Source of the DNA: Galerina marginata | Taxonomy: Eukaryota > Basidiomycota > Agaricomycetes > Agaricales > Galerinaceae | Assembly (NCBI GenBank): GCA_023014335.1 | Contig: JAECYW010000035.1 | Location: 124,001 to 188,000, forward strand | Length of the DNA: 64,000 bases | Direction of reading: 5' to 3' | In this document: piece by piece, positions 48,118 through 59,204 of the stretch | Position numbering within the stretch: the stretch's first letter is position 1 | Layout of the letters: every line of letters starts with the position of its first letter | Translations under genes and position numbers: made by a program | The notes under the pieces: model-generated | The model's input: only the letters and a program-made list of their open reading frames with translations | Databases searched by the model: none | Told to the model about the DNA's origin: nothing

Positions 48118-48299
48118 TTCTGTGCATATCTTGGTCAACTATTAAACGAACTAGACTTGAACATTGGCACATACAACGTTGAAAGGGTTGAAGGCAAGGA
48201 AGAAGCCGCAAAGGACCTGCATAAACCAGGTCTCTGATTGATTGTAGCCGCCTTATAACCACGAGATCCCTTCGTTGGTGTACCACGAGGCTCAGTCTT

Positions 48300-48685
48300 G
48301 CGAACAATTGCCTTGAAAATTATAATAAATTGGTGACTGTAATTAAGATACAGAGGAATAAAAGGCAGATAGGTGGGCTAGTATACGGTACACTGGTCCA
48401 CTGATTATTGGGACGAGTAGGGCTTGAATATTCATCACCGTATCAGACACCTAGGGCCTAGCCTACCGCATAGGCCTGCATGCTGCAACATAAAGAGGTC
48501 AGCTCTGGCCATCAGAGATCATGTAAAGCACAACTCACAAAACATTGCTGCTCCCATTACCCTCCTTCAACGCCGTCTTTACATACTAGGCATGGCTGGA
48601 CCCTTACAAATCCTTGGAGCAAGAGCAGCCAAAGGACCCATCACACGAGAAGGCAAGAAGTCGCACCTGTGACCTGTCGACGGAG
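48300..48685. other. spacer between transposase copy 2 and the right subterminal repeats
   Basis: No gene recognised. Short Ser/Lys-rich frames at 48424-48672 lack support. Confidence 0.35.
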
Positions 48686-48689
48686 ATCA

Positions 48690-49018
48690 GAATTGAAGCT
48701 CGAACTTGAGATAGGAAATTGATTTCACAAATCGAAGTTGAATCGGTGGAGTTGAAGTTGTATTGACCAATTTGAAGTTGCATTGCTGGAGTTGAAGTTG
48801 CGTTGTCCAAGTTGCGTCGCTGGAGTCGAAGTTGCGTTGTTGAAGTTGCGTTGCTAGAGTTGAAGTTGCGTTGTCCAAGTTGCGTCGCCGGAGTTGAAGT
48901 TGGGTGGCCGAAGCTGAAGTTGAGTGTCGAAGTTGCAGAGCGATCCTGATGTTGTGAAGCGGAATTCGGAGTTTGGAAACTGAAGTATTTTTGTCCGCCC
49001 AAGGCACTGATAAGCGAA
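48690..49018 (+). repeat. right end of unit 2 with GTTGAAGTTGC-type subterminal repeats
   Basis: Repeated GTTGAAGTTGCGTTG and CAAGTTGCGTCGC words cover 48735-48930, followed by the tip TATTTTTGTCCGC. After the tip, GGCACTGATAAGCGAA resembles the GGCAGCGAA that follows the tips at 10964 and 28824. The conserved end may thus extend to about 49018. Confidence 0.7.
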
Positions 49019-49201
49019 ACTCGATAGCGACCAACAGGCTTTGGACTTTAAATTTGCAAAGTACAAAGAGGTCTTGCGTCATGAACGTGTGTATGGCGAG
49101 ATGCCGGTTCCCCCCATGTTTCCCACGATTCCTCCCTAATATTTTTTGTTGACGACAAGATTGACAGCACGACTTTCTCCACCAAACAACCCACACAAAC
49201 C
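49019..49201 (+). promoter_or_regulatory. upstream region of the porin gene
   Basis: About 180 bp separate the element end from the porin ATG. It holds pyrimidine-rich tracts and a CA-rich leader (CCAAACAACCCACACAAACC) immediately before ATG, typical of highly expressed fungal genes. No TATA box is obvious. Confidence 0.45.
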
Positions 49202-50268
49202 ATGTCTCTCCCTCAGCCAGTGCCCCCTTCCTGGAAGGTATGTTCCCCGTCTTCTCGTCTCCCATATCCCCACTTACTAACCCACGCGCCAGGATCTCGG
49301 AAAGTCGTCGAACGACCTGCTCGGCAAGGACTACCACTTCCACGGCGCCTCGCTCGAAGTCAAGACCCAGACGCCTTCCAACGTCGTCTTCAAGGTCCAG
49401 GGCACTCGCGACTCCAAGTCCGACGCCATCTCCGGCGACATCGAGGGCAAATGGACCGACAAGGTCCACGGCCTCACCCTCACCCAGACCTGGACCACCT
49501 CCAACGTCCTCCGCAACCAGGTCGAGGTCGACAACCTCATCGCCAAGGGCCTTAAGCTCGACCTCGCCACCTCGCTCACCCCAGACAAGGGCCAGAAGAC
49601 TGCCGTTCTCAACACTGCGTACAAGCAGTCTGGTCTGCACACCCGCGGTGCTCTTGATGTCTTCAAGGTCCGGCCGACATGTCTTTTTCCTGGTTGAATC
49701 CTCGCTGACGGATTTACTTTGCAGGGGCCCACTTTCACCGCTGATGCTGTTCTCGGCCGCGACGGTTTCCTCGTCGGTGCCGAGGCCGCGTACAACGTCA
49801 CTCAGGGTGTTATCACCCGCTACGCCGCCGCCGTCGGGTACAACGCCCCTGAATACGCCGTCACCGTCCACGGCCTGAACAACTTCAAGACCTTCTCCGC
49901 CAGCTACTACCACCGCGTCAGCCGTGACGTCGAGGCCGGTGCTAAGGCCATCTACGACACCAAGGCCACTCATGGTGGCGTTGCTCTCGAGGTCGGCACA
50001 AAGACCTATCTCGACTCGTCGGCGTTCGTCAAGGCCAAGATCAACAACTCTGGCGTTATTGCTCTTGGTGCGTCTCCTTGACCCCCAATTTTTTGAAATG
50101 AAATTATAAATGGAAATTGACCGATATTTGTCTCTAGGTTACACACAGTCGCTCCGCCCTGGTGTCAAGGCCTCCTTCGGTCTCGCTCTCGACACAGTGA
50201 AACTGAATGACTCAACTCCCTCTGGTCCCGCCCACAAAGTCGGTGTTCAATTCATCTTCGACTCATGA
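49202..50268 (+). CDS. mitochondrial outer-membrane porin (VDAC)
   Basis: Four exons, 49202-49237, 49293-49667, 49725-50067 and 50138-50268, give 294 residues, the usual VDAC length. The third exon follows an intron with a weak GTCCGG donor. The N-terminal helix region is MSLPQPVPPSWKDLGKSSND. The conserved nucleotide-related GLK motif is at residues 98-100 in AKGLKLDLATSLTPDKG, and alternating hydrophobic/polar strands continue to the C-terminal VGVQFIFDS. VDAC forms a 19-strand barrel that passes ATP, ADP and other metabolites across the mitochondrial outer membrane. Codon use is strongly C-biased, unlike the elements to the left, as expected for a highly expressed gene. The mobile block ends about 200 bp upstream. 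Confidence 0.95.
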
Positions 50269-51128
50269 AGGGGTTTGAGTTGGAGGTTCAAGGTGGTTAT
50301 GAGTTGATGCTTTTCGGTTTGTCAACGAAGAATCGTCGTTTATAGACTTCCAATTCCTTGCTCACCCTCTATACAAAATTTATTTCTTTGGATCACCATT
50401 GATGAAATCGTTGCATTTACCGACCGTGAAGGTTGGGTGCTTCAATTATCGCGAGCGAAGCTAGCAATCTTCCTCTGGAACGGACAAACAAACAAAGCCA
50501 AACCCAGTTCCAAGAATTGGATTCCTTTCAAGTTTCCGCCTCATTGCGAACGTTATCTCTCTCATCCACTAATGCTTCAATCGTTTCGAAACCTTGGCAA
50601 CCAGTGGTCCTCCCTATATTTCACGAAGTACTGCTGGCCAATTTCGACCGACTTTCCTTTGTTTGTAGTCAGTTCGCCTCCGAAGATGCAGACATCCCTA
50701 GATATGGATCATATGGTGGAATACGTCGAACAACGGGTATGAAGCATGCACCCGATGCCGATTTTGTTTGGACTTTCAATGAAAGTACCGATAACCTGAG
50801 AAAAAGGAGGCCTTCACAACCTGAGTTCAAGTCCAGGGGTGACATTAGAATTTGCCAATTCTGTCCAGAGACTGAGAATTGGTAGTTCACGAGGTCAGAC
50901 TGCTCCCTTCCTGACTTTTTACAATTGCAAGTGCAAATCCTTCAACTTCGTCTGCTAATTAGGTTCAAGGTCAGTTGCTGTGAGGCAATAATTTGTGCAC
51001 GTTCTGATCATATGTTGAATTAAGGGTCGCGTCTTACGTAATAAATGCCTCTTTCATTTGATTCTGAACAGTGAACGCGTTGGCCACTCCAAGATTCGCT
51101 CTTCCTTCAAGTTCCTTGTCCACCAGCA
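50269..51128. other. intergenic between porin and the MYND gene
   Basis: A 150-codon open frame at 50433-50885 (+) has no recognisable sequence. It could be a 5' exon of the next gene, but I cannot join it. Confidence 0.35.
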
Positions 51129-52339
51129 ATGAATTGGTTAGCTCTCGCCCAGTTTCAAAAGTCGCTTTTTCCCAATCCTAAACGGATAAAAGATGTGCGA
51201 CGGGTAATGTCAAAGGCATGTCACTTCTGCACTAAAGGCGAAGATACAACCTCCAAGTTCCATGTTTGCGCAAAGGTATGTGTGCTTGACCGAAAATTTG
51301 AGCCACTACCGGTTATCCGAAATCGGAGATGTTTTTGACGCGTTCTATATTCAGTGCAAGGAGATCCCATATTGTTCACGCGAGGTAAGCTGTTTGACGC
51401 GTTAAGTGGCTTTCTGTCCTTCATTGACGCGTGAACGTTGCTTCCAGTGTCAGAAAGCGCATTGGCAAGTCATCTAAAGCACTGTAATAAACCTATCTCA
51501 TTTTTCCATGCAATCCAGGCCCCGTCACAAAATCACCTGCACACCACCCACAGGACTTATAGACTTTCCGAAAGTATGCCAAACCTTGATGGCTAACGAC
51601 TTCCTCCTCTTCTGCTTCGAGATGCTCCTCGTGAACGAGTTTGACCTCGTCAATAAGCCCTGGCGCCCTGGCAGCGAGCCTCTCAAAGTCCAAATCATCC
51701 TCGACGTTGAGCCATGTGCCACAGCAGAGCTCCTCGAGCTCTTCAGCACCAAAGCCAAAATTGACTCGCGCGTAGTACAAGGGATGCTGCAAATCTGCTT
51801 TGTGGTCTCCAAAAATTCAAGCGAACTCGATTTCAAGAGCGACCTGCTGAGCATACAAAACTACCCGATCGAGAGATACGCGGAGGAGTTTGGGCTGGGC
51901 GAAGAGCCATATGTCTCTATTACTTTCCTCCGCGTTGTGGATGGAAAGACCCAGATCGCGACCAGCGCGTTCGTCGTGCACCAACCGGCCATCGAGACTT
52001 GTCGGGAGCTGAAGAAGCTTGTTGTTCCTGCTCCTCCTGGATCTGGAGTGGATGGCGACTCAATATTGTTGCCAATGTCGACGTTTGCTTGTATAGAGTG
52101 CGTGAGAATGTTGTATTCCTGCTTAACATCAAGTGCTCACTGTTTTTAATAGGCTGATAAATGGGCTCATTCAACACGACTCGAGCAACGACTGGCTCTT
52201 GCGGACGAACATGCGGGAGAGGGACAAACAGGCGATCAAAGATGCGGCTGCGGCGCGTCCTGACCAACTGATTCGGCTAATGGTCAAGAAAAAAATCCTC
52301 AACCGAATCAAGGTCGCGAAAACTGGCAGTTATGCGTAG
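51129..52339 (+). CDS. MYND-type zinc finger protein, 319 aa, with a GC-AG intron inside the finger
   Basis: Five exons: 51129-51275, 51355-51384, 51448-51464, 51519-52097 and 52153-52339. They give 320 codons with stop. The N-terminal MYND finger is complete: C31, C34, C47, C50, C56, C60, H68 and C72 (CHFC, CAKC, YCSREC, RHKITC). MYND fingers usually mediate protein-protein contacts. The rest (about 240 residues) has no domain I recognise and ends in a Lys/Arg-rich helix (RLMVKKKILNRIKVAK). Intron 3 must start with GC (GCAAGT at 51465): only this join restores H68 and C72 and keeps the downstream frame. An upstream ATG or extra exon is possible. Confidence 0.75.
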
Positions 52340-53335
52340 CAGCGAATTCTGACATATCTGACCACAAAGGCTTTTTATGTCATCTTCAACAAGGTCGCTT
52401 ATAAGTCTGAGAATGATAGTTGAAGAACTGGTCGTGAAAAGGAATCAAAATTAGTACGCACTGAACACAAGCAGTCGTCGAAATTAGCAGTCTTCGTCCT
52501 TCCGTCTTTCTGGCCACCAGAAAACTCTAACAGTATCATAGTCAAGATTTAGACTTCCGTATCCTTTATTTGAGACCACGCCACTGATCTGATCTGAGGT
52601 ATGCTTCGCATTGGACGCCAGTCTATCGTCGCGGATCCATGAAAGAGGTTGAGTAAATCCAAGAGACCCGCAGGTTCTAAATCAATAATAGTTGAGCTCG
52701 AGCGCAGGAGGAACCATGATATACTGAAGCAGCATTTCGTTTGACGCCGAAGTCTTAACAACTTTCGTGAGGTCCGGAAGAAACCCGATGTGGGCTCTGC
52801 ATACGGTCTTGTGTCGGCCTAGCAGTGATAATAGTATGAAATTCCTTTCTACTCATGAGAGGTCACTTCAGATAAAGATCCACTTACCAGTCGGCCTTTT
52901 GGAAATGCGGTGAAGAACAGACATTCAACGAGGCAAGACACAGCGCTTGAAATAATGTGGTGACCTCGCGCGAAGAATACGACACTTGGTTGCACTATTA
53001 CAACAGAGAAAATACCCCTTCAGATTCTGTAATTAGGTTATCGAAGGGGTTTGTTTACACTGAGCTGCTCCGAGTGTGCGCAATTCGATGTCATCATCCG
53101 CTGTCGTTGTTTGATTACTTTTGAATGAGAAACACCGGTATATAGAGGCATGATGTGCTTCGCAATAAGTCGAACATCACAGAAGTTAGCCTATGTTCTG
53201 AACAAGTTCTGAAGAAAACTGGTTGAGAGTTCCGCCGCCTTACTGTCATGGATGGGAATTATTTACTAAGCGGAGCATTCGGCATGCAAGGCATTGGACA
53301 CGACTGTGTCTCCTTCCATAGACATAGACATTGAC
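52340..53335. other. intergenic, no supported gene
   Basis: A 70-codon minus-strand frame ending at 52549 has coding-like composition (LEPAGLLDLLNLFHGS) but no start or exon partner that I can support. Confidence 0.35.
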
Positions 53336-54560
53336 ATGCAAGCCCGCTCATCGTCGCCTCCTCCTCTTAAACGTGTTCGACGGACGGCCTCCCCACCGCC
53401 ATCCATAGATAATGCGAATGGCCATGCAACAAGCTCAGGGCGCCCATCTTCTTCCTCTGGACACCAACATCAGCAACAACCGCAACACATCCTCCAACCC
53501 CTTTCGCTCTCTATCCTTGGCGTTGAACCGCTGGACGAATTCATAAAGGAGGTCGCGGACTTTGTGCACCATATGATTATGACGCGCCCAGAGCACCATG
53601 CGAATGGCAAGGTGGAAGTCGAGGCGAAGATTGGCGTACTGAGAGACCGGATGTCAGGTCAGAGGTTGGCACTACCTGTACTTGTAGAAACTAGTGCGTT
53701 TTTACATTTATTTCTTGGATGGGGCATTCTTGCTGATTATGTTAATCCGTTATGTACAGTTCTCGCACCCAACGGTACGGATTCACGATTCGAGTCGAAT
53801 ATGTCAGTCGTGCGTCCTACCTATCTTTCACCCACCTTCCCCATATTAACTCGATATAAAGCACCAGCACAAGCATTACAACAACCTCCTCAATGGACTC
53901 AAAACCGCATCCTCACAGCCTTCACACATAGGAAGCCCACTGGATTACAATCATCTCCATCTCGTTGACTCGTTCTATCCTTCCCCGGAAGGCGGTGACC
54001 GTGATAAAATTCGTGTGACGCGCGACGATAAGACTGGCACCGTGCTCGAGTGCATGCGCAAGGTGCGCCTCGGCGACCTAAATATTTACAGCCCCAAGCG
54101 GGAGGCGGATTGGCGGGTGAGCGTCAACTTGGAGGTACCGAGTAGGTTCATTGGGTTTGGGTCTTTGTGATTTTATTGGTTAATTCCTTGTGCAGTGTCG
54201 CATCCGATTGGCACACCGACGTTAACGAGACGGAAGGATCGGCTGAGTTACTCCCATGAGGAGTTCAAGATCGACTTGACACAAGTCATCTCGACCACAT
54301 CCCCAAACGCTCCTGTAAGTTGTGGTCTTTGTATACTTCGACTTTGACTGATCAAAGGTTCAACGATCACCCACCAGCCACAAACACTGCACGAACTTGA
54401 AATCGAAATCGCACGGCCCGACCTCCTCCTGGCAACCGCGATAAAACGCGGCGATCCCAACGTGTCGGAACATGAGCGAAGTGCATTCGACGAACTAATA
54501 CGTGCTTTTGTGAATAATGCGCGGATATTAGTGCGTAATGCGAGCGAAGGATGGCAGTAG
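53336..54560 (+). CDS. CET1: mRNA-capping RNA 5'-triphosphatase (Cet1/TTM family)
   Basis: Five exons (53336-53693, 53760-53809, 53868-54141, 54196-54314, 54378-54560) join to 327 residues. The N-terminus is Ser/Pro/Arg-rich. The catalytic tunnel signatures are present: VEVEAKIG (residues 93-100, motif A with metal-binding glutamates), RFESNMS, HKHYNNLLN, a basic strand RKVRLGDLNIYSP, and ELEIE (273-277, motif C). The enzyme removes the gamma-phosphate from nascent mRNA 5' ends, the first capping step, in the nucleus. It is shorter than yeast Cet1, mostly through the N-terminal part. I chose the ATG at 53336; the frame is open upstream to a TTG but no earlier in-frame ATG is seen. Confidence 0.92.
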
Positions 54561-56343
54561 TATAGCATGCTGGCGCTTCTTGGGCACTTACATACCAGGT
54601 ACATCACTTGGCGTGTCATGGTGATCCCATTTATTCTAATTCTTCCTCAAATCTGAGCCCCCTAATTACCGCGTTAAGCCTTCGTTTATCTCTCTGTGCT
54701 CTCTAGTTTGATCCTGAATTATTAGAAGAAGTATACCCATCTTCCGATTTAAAGGCGTTCTTGAAGTTCGTCAAGACCGTGAAACGTGCCTGCAGCGCGC
54801 TTATTTCAACCTGTCGATCGACAATTGCGTCATAGAAAGCTAAATTTAGACAATCAGCCAAATGCGACAGATGTCCGAGCGCCTTTCTTTTCGTCATCCT
54901 TTTGGTCTCTGGGGCTTAGGATGGCTGGCATAAAGTCTGCTTTATTCTTCCAGCACGGTTTGAGATTTATGTCAGCTCTTAGGCCCCAATCAGGGCTTTG
55001 GCGTGATTCTTAAAAGGGATTTCGTGAGCCTCAACGGGCCAAGTTGAAAAGTCGTGGCACTTCTTCGCCCACCGGCCAATCTATGTTTGCCCCGGCGGCC
55101 TGAGGGCCAACATTTCATCGCCATGGATCACGATATACGGGCAAGCTGAGTCGGGCGTTTGCTGTTGGAACGGTGCTGGATTGTTATCAATGTGAGGTGA
55201 TGATTGCTGCTCCACCCGGCTCTCAAACGAGCATGACTACCGCGCAGAAAAACCTATCGAGTTTTTGGCTGGTATAATGATGGCGAAGAAGCACTACTTT
55301 TCGACCCATCTGTGTTAATTTATCTCGCGTAGAAGGCCCCGACCGACCTCTTCCCATCGCCTTTGCTCTGGTGGCCAGTGGTGGCAACTAGACATAAGTA
55401 GAGCCTGTTTACGGTCTCCGAACCAGCCTTGATAGATAGCGTCAGCTGTTCTTGGGCGAGTCGCCAATCTACCTCGTCGTCCGTCTGCCTTGCTCTGAAT
55501 CCTTTGTTTCTTTCAGCAGGTTCTTCAAGTTCGAAAACCCCGAAGGTCACCAAGGTGGTATGTAGAGCCAACCTAAACTCGTGACGGTGAGACCCTGCTG
55601 GGCAAACCATGTACTGGCACCGGTACCGAGTGTTGCCAGAGGCTCCACAGCTGCAGATGTTCCCAACGAATCAAAGACCTATATTCCATTCCAACAAACA
55701 CACTGCCTGGTAAAAAATGTACTCTAGACTCTCGTCGACTTGTTCAGCATCGGTGCAATAAATTCCGGAAAAAGAATACATAAAACCCCACACCGTCATT
55801 CATCTATCCAGAGTAGGTATATGACGATGGATAAGATGATTACTAGGCGGGCGCCGTGAGGTATACCGTAGTGCCGACGGGGTAACCTTGACTTTTCACT
55901 CAAGGAATACACGCTGGCGCTGAAAGCTATGTTTGAAACCACGATGGGCCGCGCCAATGTTCTCAATAAACGCCGAAAATCAGATTCAAAGACTCCAGCT
56001 CGTCATATTCAATTTCCAGAGCACAGGGAAGTGAGAAATGGTGGAGCAAAATGCATTTCAGGTATGTTTTTTTTTTCATTCCTGAAACACTACATCGCTG
56101 GCCGCTGAATATTGGAGCAGGCTGGAAACCACAATGAGCACAATAAAGGCCGATTTATCTGGTCATAAATTCGTCATGCCCAGGGTACGGCAGACGACAA
56201 ACCGCACCACCTACTAGGCGACGAGTCCTATAAAGCCAGCATAAAGTCGATACTTTAAATCAACAAACGCCTCAGACCTTCTACGACATCCACATCTTAA
56301 AGCACCACCTAGCTCTAAACCAGCCTATCCTCCTCGAGTTAAC
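54561..56343. other. 1.8 kb without a supported gene
   Basis: Several short frames on both strands, none recognisable or spliceable. Part of it should be the hydrophobin promoter. Confidence 0.4.
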
Positions 56344-56754
56344 ATGCGATTCTCCATCATCACAGCTATCCTCGCCGGTGCCTCAGTCGCCATCGCTGTG
56401 CCCACCACCTTGGAAAACCGCCAACAACTCCCCCTTTGCACGGGTACCGATTCGAATGCACTCTGTTGTGCTACGGACGTTCTCGGCGTTGCCGACCTGG
56501 ACTGTGCCACCCGTAAGTCTTTACCGTCATACCTGGCCGCGGCACGAAGCAGACTGCTAACCCAAATTTTTTACAGCCCCTACCCTTCCCACTGACATTC
56601 CGAACTTCATCGACATCTGCGCCGCCATCGGCCAGCGAGCTAGGTGCTGCCTCCTCCCAGTCGTAAGCAAATTCGTCTTCTTTCACGGGTCGGTGTTAAT
56701 TTTCTTTGATTTCAATAGCTTGGACAAGCCCTCGTCTGCGGTGCTCCCGCCTAA
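56344..56754 (+). CDS. small secreted hydrophobin with class II cysteine spacing
   Basis: Three exons (56344-56512, 56577-56662, 56719-56754) encode 96 residues. Residues 1-18 are a clear secretion signal (MRFSIITAILAGASVAIA), with a likely processing site NR near residue 26. Eight cysteines stand at 32, 41, 42, 54, 71, 80, 81 and 92, giving spacing C-x8-CC-x11-C-x16-C-x8-CC-x10-C. This is the class II pattern, and the local words CCATDVLGVADLDC and GQALVC are class II-like. Hydrophobins self-assemble at air-water interfaces and coat hyphae and spores. Basidiomycete hydrophobins are normally class I, so this class is unexpected here. Confidence 0.9.
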
Positions 56755-57415
56755 ATAGAGACGCTACTCATCCCGAACGATAGCTTCAAATCTACTCAGG
56801 CCTTCTTTTCATAGTAACTCAGGACTTTAGTAATACATATACATATATAAATTGTTTGGACAGTGAAATCAATTAGTTTGTATTCGCGACGATATGGAAG
56901 ACATGCTACCACTTGCAACCTAAAATATGACCACCCAAATACAGGTAGGATATCAGAATTAGGAGTCATTCGTGAGCTTCAGTATTTTCTGGAGGTTCTT
57001 TTGTAAAAGCGAAGAAGCAGAGGGAGACTTAAGTTAGGAAACTGGTTTCGGACTACTACCTGACAATCCAATGCATTGGCGAACTTCTCGTATCTTTGTT
57101 GCTGGATTTGCCTCCCCATTTAAAGTTGGGGTTGTTCTTAATTGGTTTGGATTGAATGCCTACCGCCGTATATTCATTCATTTAATTTGAGTCGTCACTT
57201 CTCTTCTCGTGCACCTGAATATTGCATCAAGGGGGCGCATTGGGAATAAGTAGAGTATGAATGACCGTAATCCCTAGACGAATGAGTGTACTAACTACGG
57301 AACAGGAGCAGGGGAGAATAAAAGGCCAGAAATTATAGCACAGGATACTATGGGCAGTTCGAGCGGCAGGGAGAAAATTAAGGGTATTAGTGTACCTTTT
57401 ACCAGCGAGGTTGTC
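56755..57415. other. intergenic between convergent genes
   Basis: Nothing recognised. It contains the 3' regions of the hydrophobin and the Rad60-like gene. Confidence 0.4.
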
Positions 57416-59204
57416 TTACAATCCGACCACCTCGACCATATCACCGTCTTCCAAATCCTGGTCCCCAATTTCCGTATTGTTCTCCATTCTATCGCCATCA
57501 ATGCACAGTCTCGGGTCTTTAGCAGAATCCACGCCTCCCTTACTTTTTCGTCCACCTTTCTTTGGGGCCGACGTGGCATCCGCGAAGACCTCAGGGTATC
57601 TGTCTGCCAAGCCAGCTTTCTTCAAGAAAGCCTTGACGATCGCGCCGCACTTTGTCGTCGGGCGTACGGTGAGCGTGATGTCCTTGGGTGTTAGCCCCGA
57701 GCGAAGGATGAGCTTGAACTTCTCGCCTTCCGATTCGGACTCAGCGTCGGATTCTTGGGTTTGGGTGTACGCTGATGGGGAGGCGGCGCCTCGGTCGAGG
57801 TCAGAGTCGCCGTTGTCCCCGTCAGAGTCGACGTCGATGACACCACCTGCGTTTGAGTTTGAGAGACCGGCAGCTCGAGAAGCTGTATGCCTAGTGGGAA
57901 TGGGGTTCCTGTGAATATATTCGTAGGCAGTCTTTTCATACGCATCTAAAGACATTTAGCGAGCTTGTGAGGTTTGAAAGAAAAGAGAACCAAGAGGAAG
58001 ACGTACCGAACTCTGCAGTTTCAGCCCAGATTTTAAGAGTCTGAGGCGTGACTGAGGGAAAGAAGCGTTTGCCCTGGTATGCCATGATAAGATTGGCGCT
58101 TGGGATCTCGGCATCCTCTGCGGTCGCTTCGAATAGATCACGAAAAGCATCGGTCTATCGGCAAAAGAAAATCATATATATGTAAGATGCTTGGATGGCA
58201 CAAATGACGTATTTAACATACCCTGTCGATCTTGTACTGCCATTTCTGCTTCTGCGCACCGGTCTTTAGAGGGTGTGGGTGCCATGTGACGTTCAGAACG
58301 ACATGGTCCTCAGCAGTCGCTTCCGGCGGAAGGCTGCTGCGTGCATGCGACTGCGCTTTGATCCCCTTCGCGATGGCGTTGAGCTCAGGTTGGAAGACGA
58401 TGGTATCGGTGGATTCGTCAGGGTCAAAGGTGGGGGAGGGTGTTCGTGCGGCCGCTTTGAGTGTTTGACTGCAAGTCCTGTCAGAGATCTGGGGTGCTGA
58501 AAAATGAAGCGGTGGTGGACACACCGAACGACGTTCTTTGCGTTCTGAATTTGATGCAAAGGAAGGGCAGGAGGAGGCGTGATGGAACGTGAGCGGCTGC
58601 GTTGGCGCTTGCGCTTCCCGTTAAGTTTACTGTTCGGCGTTGACAATCCTGTGAATTCGATATCGGAGTCGTCTGAGAGGTCAACAGAAAGCATACTGGT
58701 GTGTTGATCATTAGCATGATGGCATAAGCAAGGCAGCGCACAGCGCCTGAACGCAGTCGAACGACATACCGAGTCAGTTCCTTGGTCTTCTGCCATGATG
58801 GAACGTGGTTGGCCTCTTGCTTATTCTTCTTGTGTTTGCGGTTCTTGCTGGGAGATGCTGCATTATCGCTGTCGCTGGATGCAGCCTTGTCCTGCTTGGT
58901 CGTTTCTGCATATATCGAGGTTAACAACAAATTGTAGAGATACAAGCATAACAAACCAACCTTTATTGATCTGTTCGAGCTTTTGCCAAGTCTGGTATGA
59001 ACGGTTCTTGTTCCGCATGAACATCTCGTCGGTGTCCTGAACCTCGATCACGCGTCGCTTCCCAGGGTTGGATGACAGGACAGGTATCGATGTGCTCGAG
59101 GACGACGATGCGCCAGGTGTCGCGGACGGTTCTGCATTGGACGGTGTGCGCGCGATGGGCCGGGGTCGTGGACGCGGTCGTGGACGGTTGGTGGACTCTG
59201 CCAT
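57416..59204 (-). CDS. Rad60/NIP45/Esc2-type protein with C-terminal SUMO-like domain
   Basis: Spliced minus-strand gene. Exon 1 (59204-58961) encodes an N-terminus with an Arg-Pro dipeptide run (about residues 7-17) and VIEVQDTDEMF. Middle exons are Lys/Arg- and acid-rich and include DLSDDSDIEFTG, a candidate SUMO-interaction or acidic motif. The 3' exon (57955-57416) has VIDVDSDGDNGDSD and ends in a ubiquitin-like fold: FKLILRSGLTPKDITLTVRP, CGAIVKAFLKKAGL, DPRLCIDGDRM and LEDGDMVEVVGL. This is the Rad60-SLD pattern. Such proteins act with SUMO conjugation and Smc5/6 in genome stability. The lack of a diglycine at the end fits a non-conjugated SUMO-like domain. Exact internal exon borders were not all checked. 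Confidence 0.8.

Larger units (their letters stand above)
28846..48998. mobile_element. large composite element, unit 2 (about 20 kb, carrying a nested 4.7 kb insertion)
   Basis: The left tip TCAGCGGACAAAAATATTTC at 28846 and the right tip ending TATTTTTGTCCGC at 48985-48997 are inverted repeats (GCGGACAAAAATA in both). Both ends are lined with GCAACTTCAA-type repeats in opposite orientation (29040-29220 and 48690-48930). Inside are a TET/JBP-like dioxygenase gene, a nested long-inverted-repeat element, a HECT-like ligase gene and a transposase gene with one stop. Unit 1 has the same gene order and strands. No target-site duplication was identified. Treating this as a single element is inference. 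Confidence 0.5.

Noticed and set aside
48735..48930. GTTGAAGTTGCGTTG repeats considered as centromeric or telomeric satellite
   Set aside because: The run is short and irregular. Its reverse complement sits at the other end of the same unit, which fits element subterminal repeats better.
49240..49878. Long Ser/Thr/Arg-rich frame of 212 codons across the porin gene
   Set aside because: A shadow of the C-biased porin exons in another frame; it reads through introns.
53294..53335. Upstream extension of the RNA triphosphatase frame
   Set aside because: The frame there starts at TTG, not ATG. The ATG at 53336 is the first plausible start.
58293..58796. 167-codon minus frame in the Rad60-like locus taken as its own gene
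   Set aside because: It runs through introns and shifts out of the coding frame; only part of it is an exon of the larger gene.
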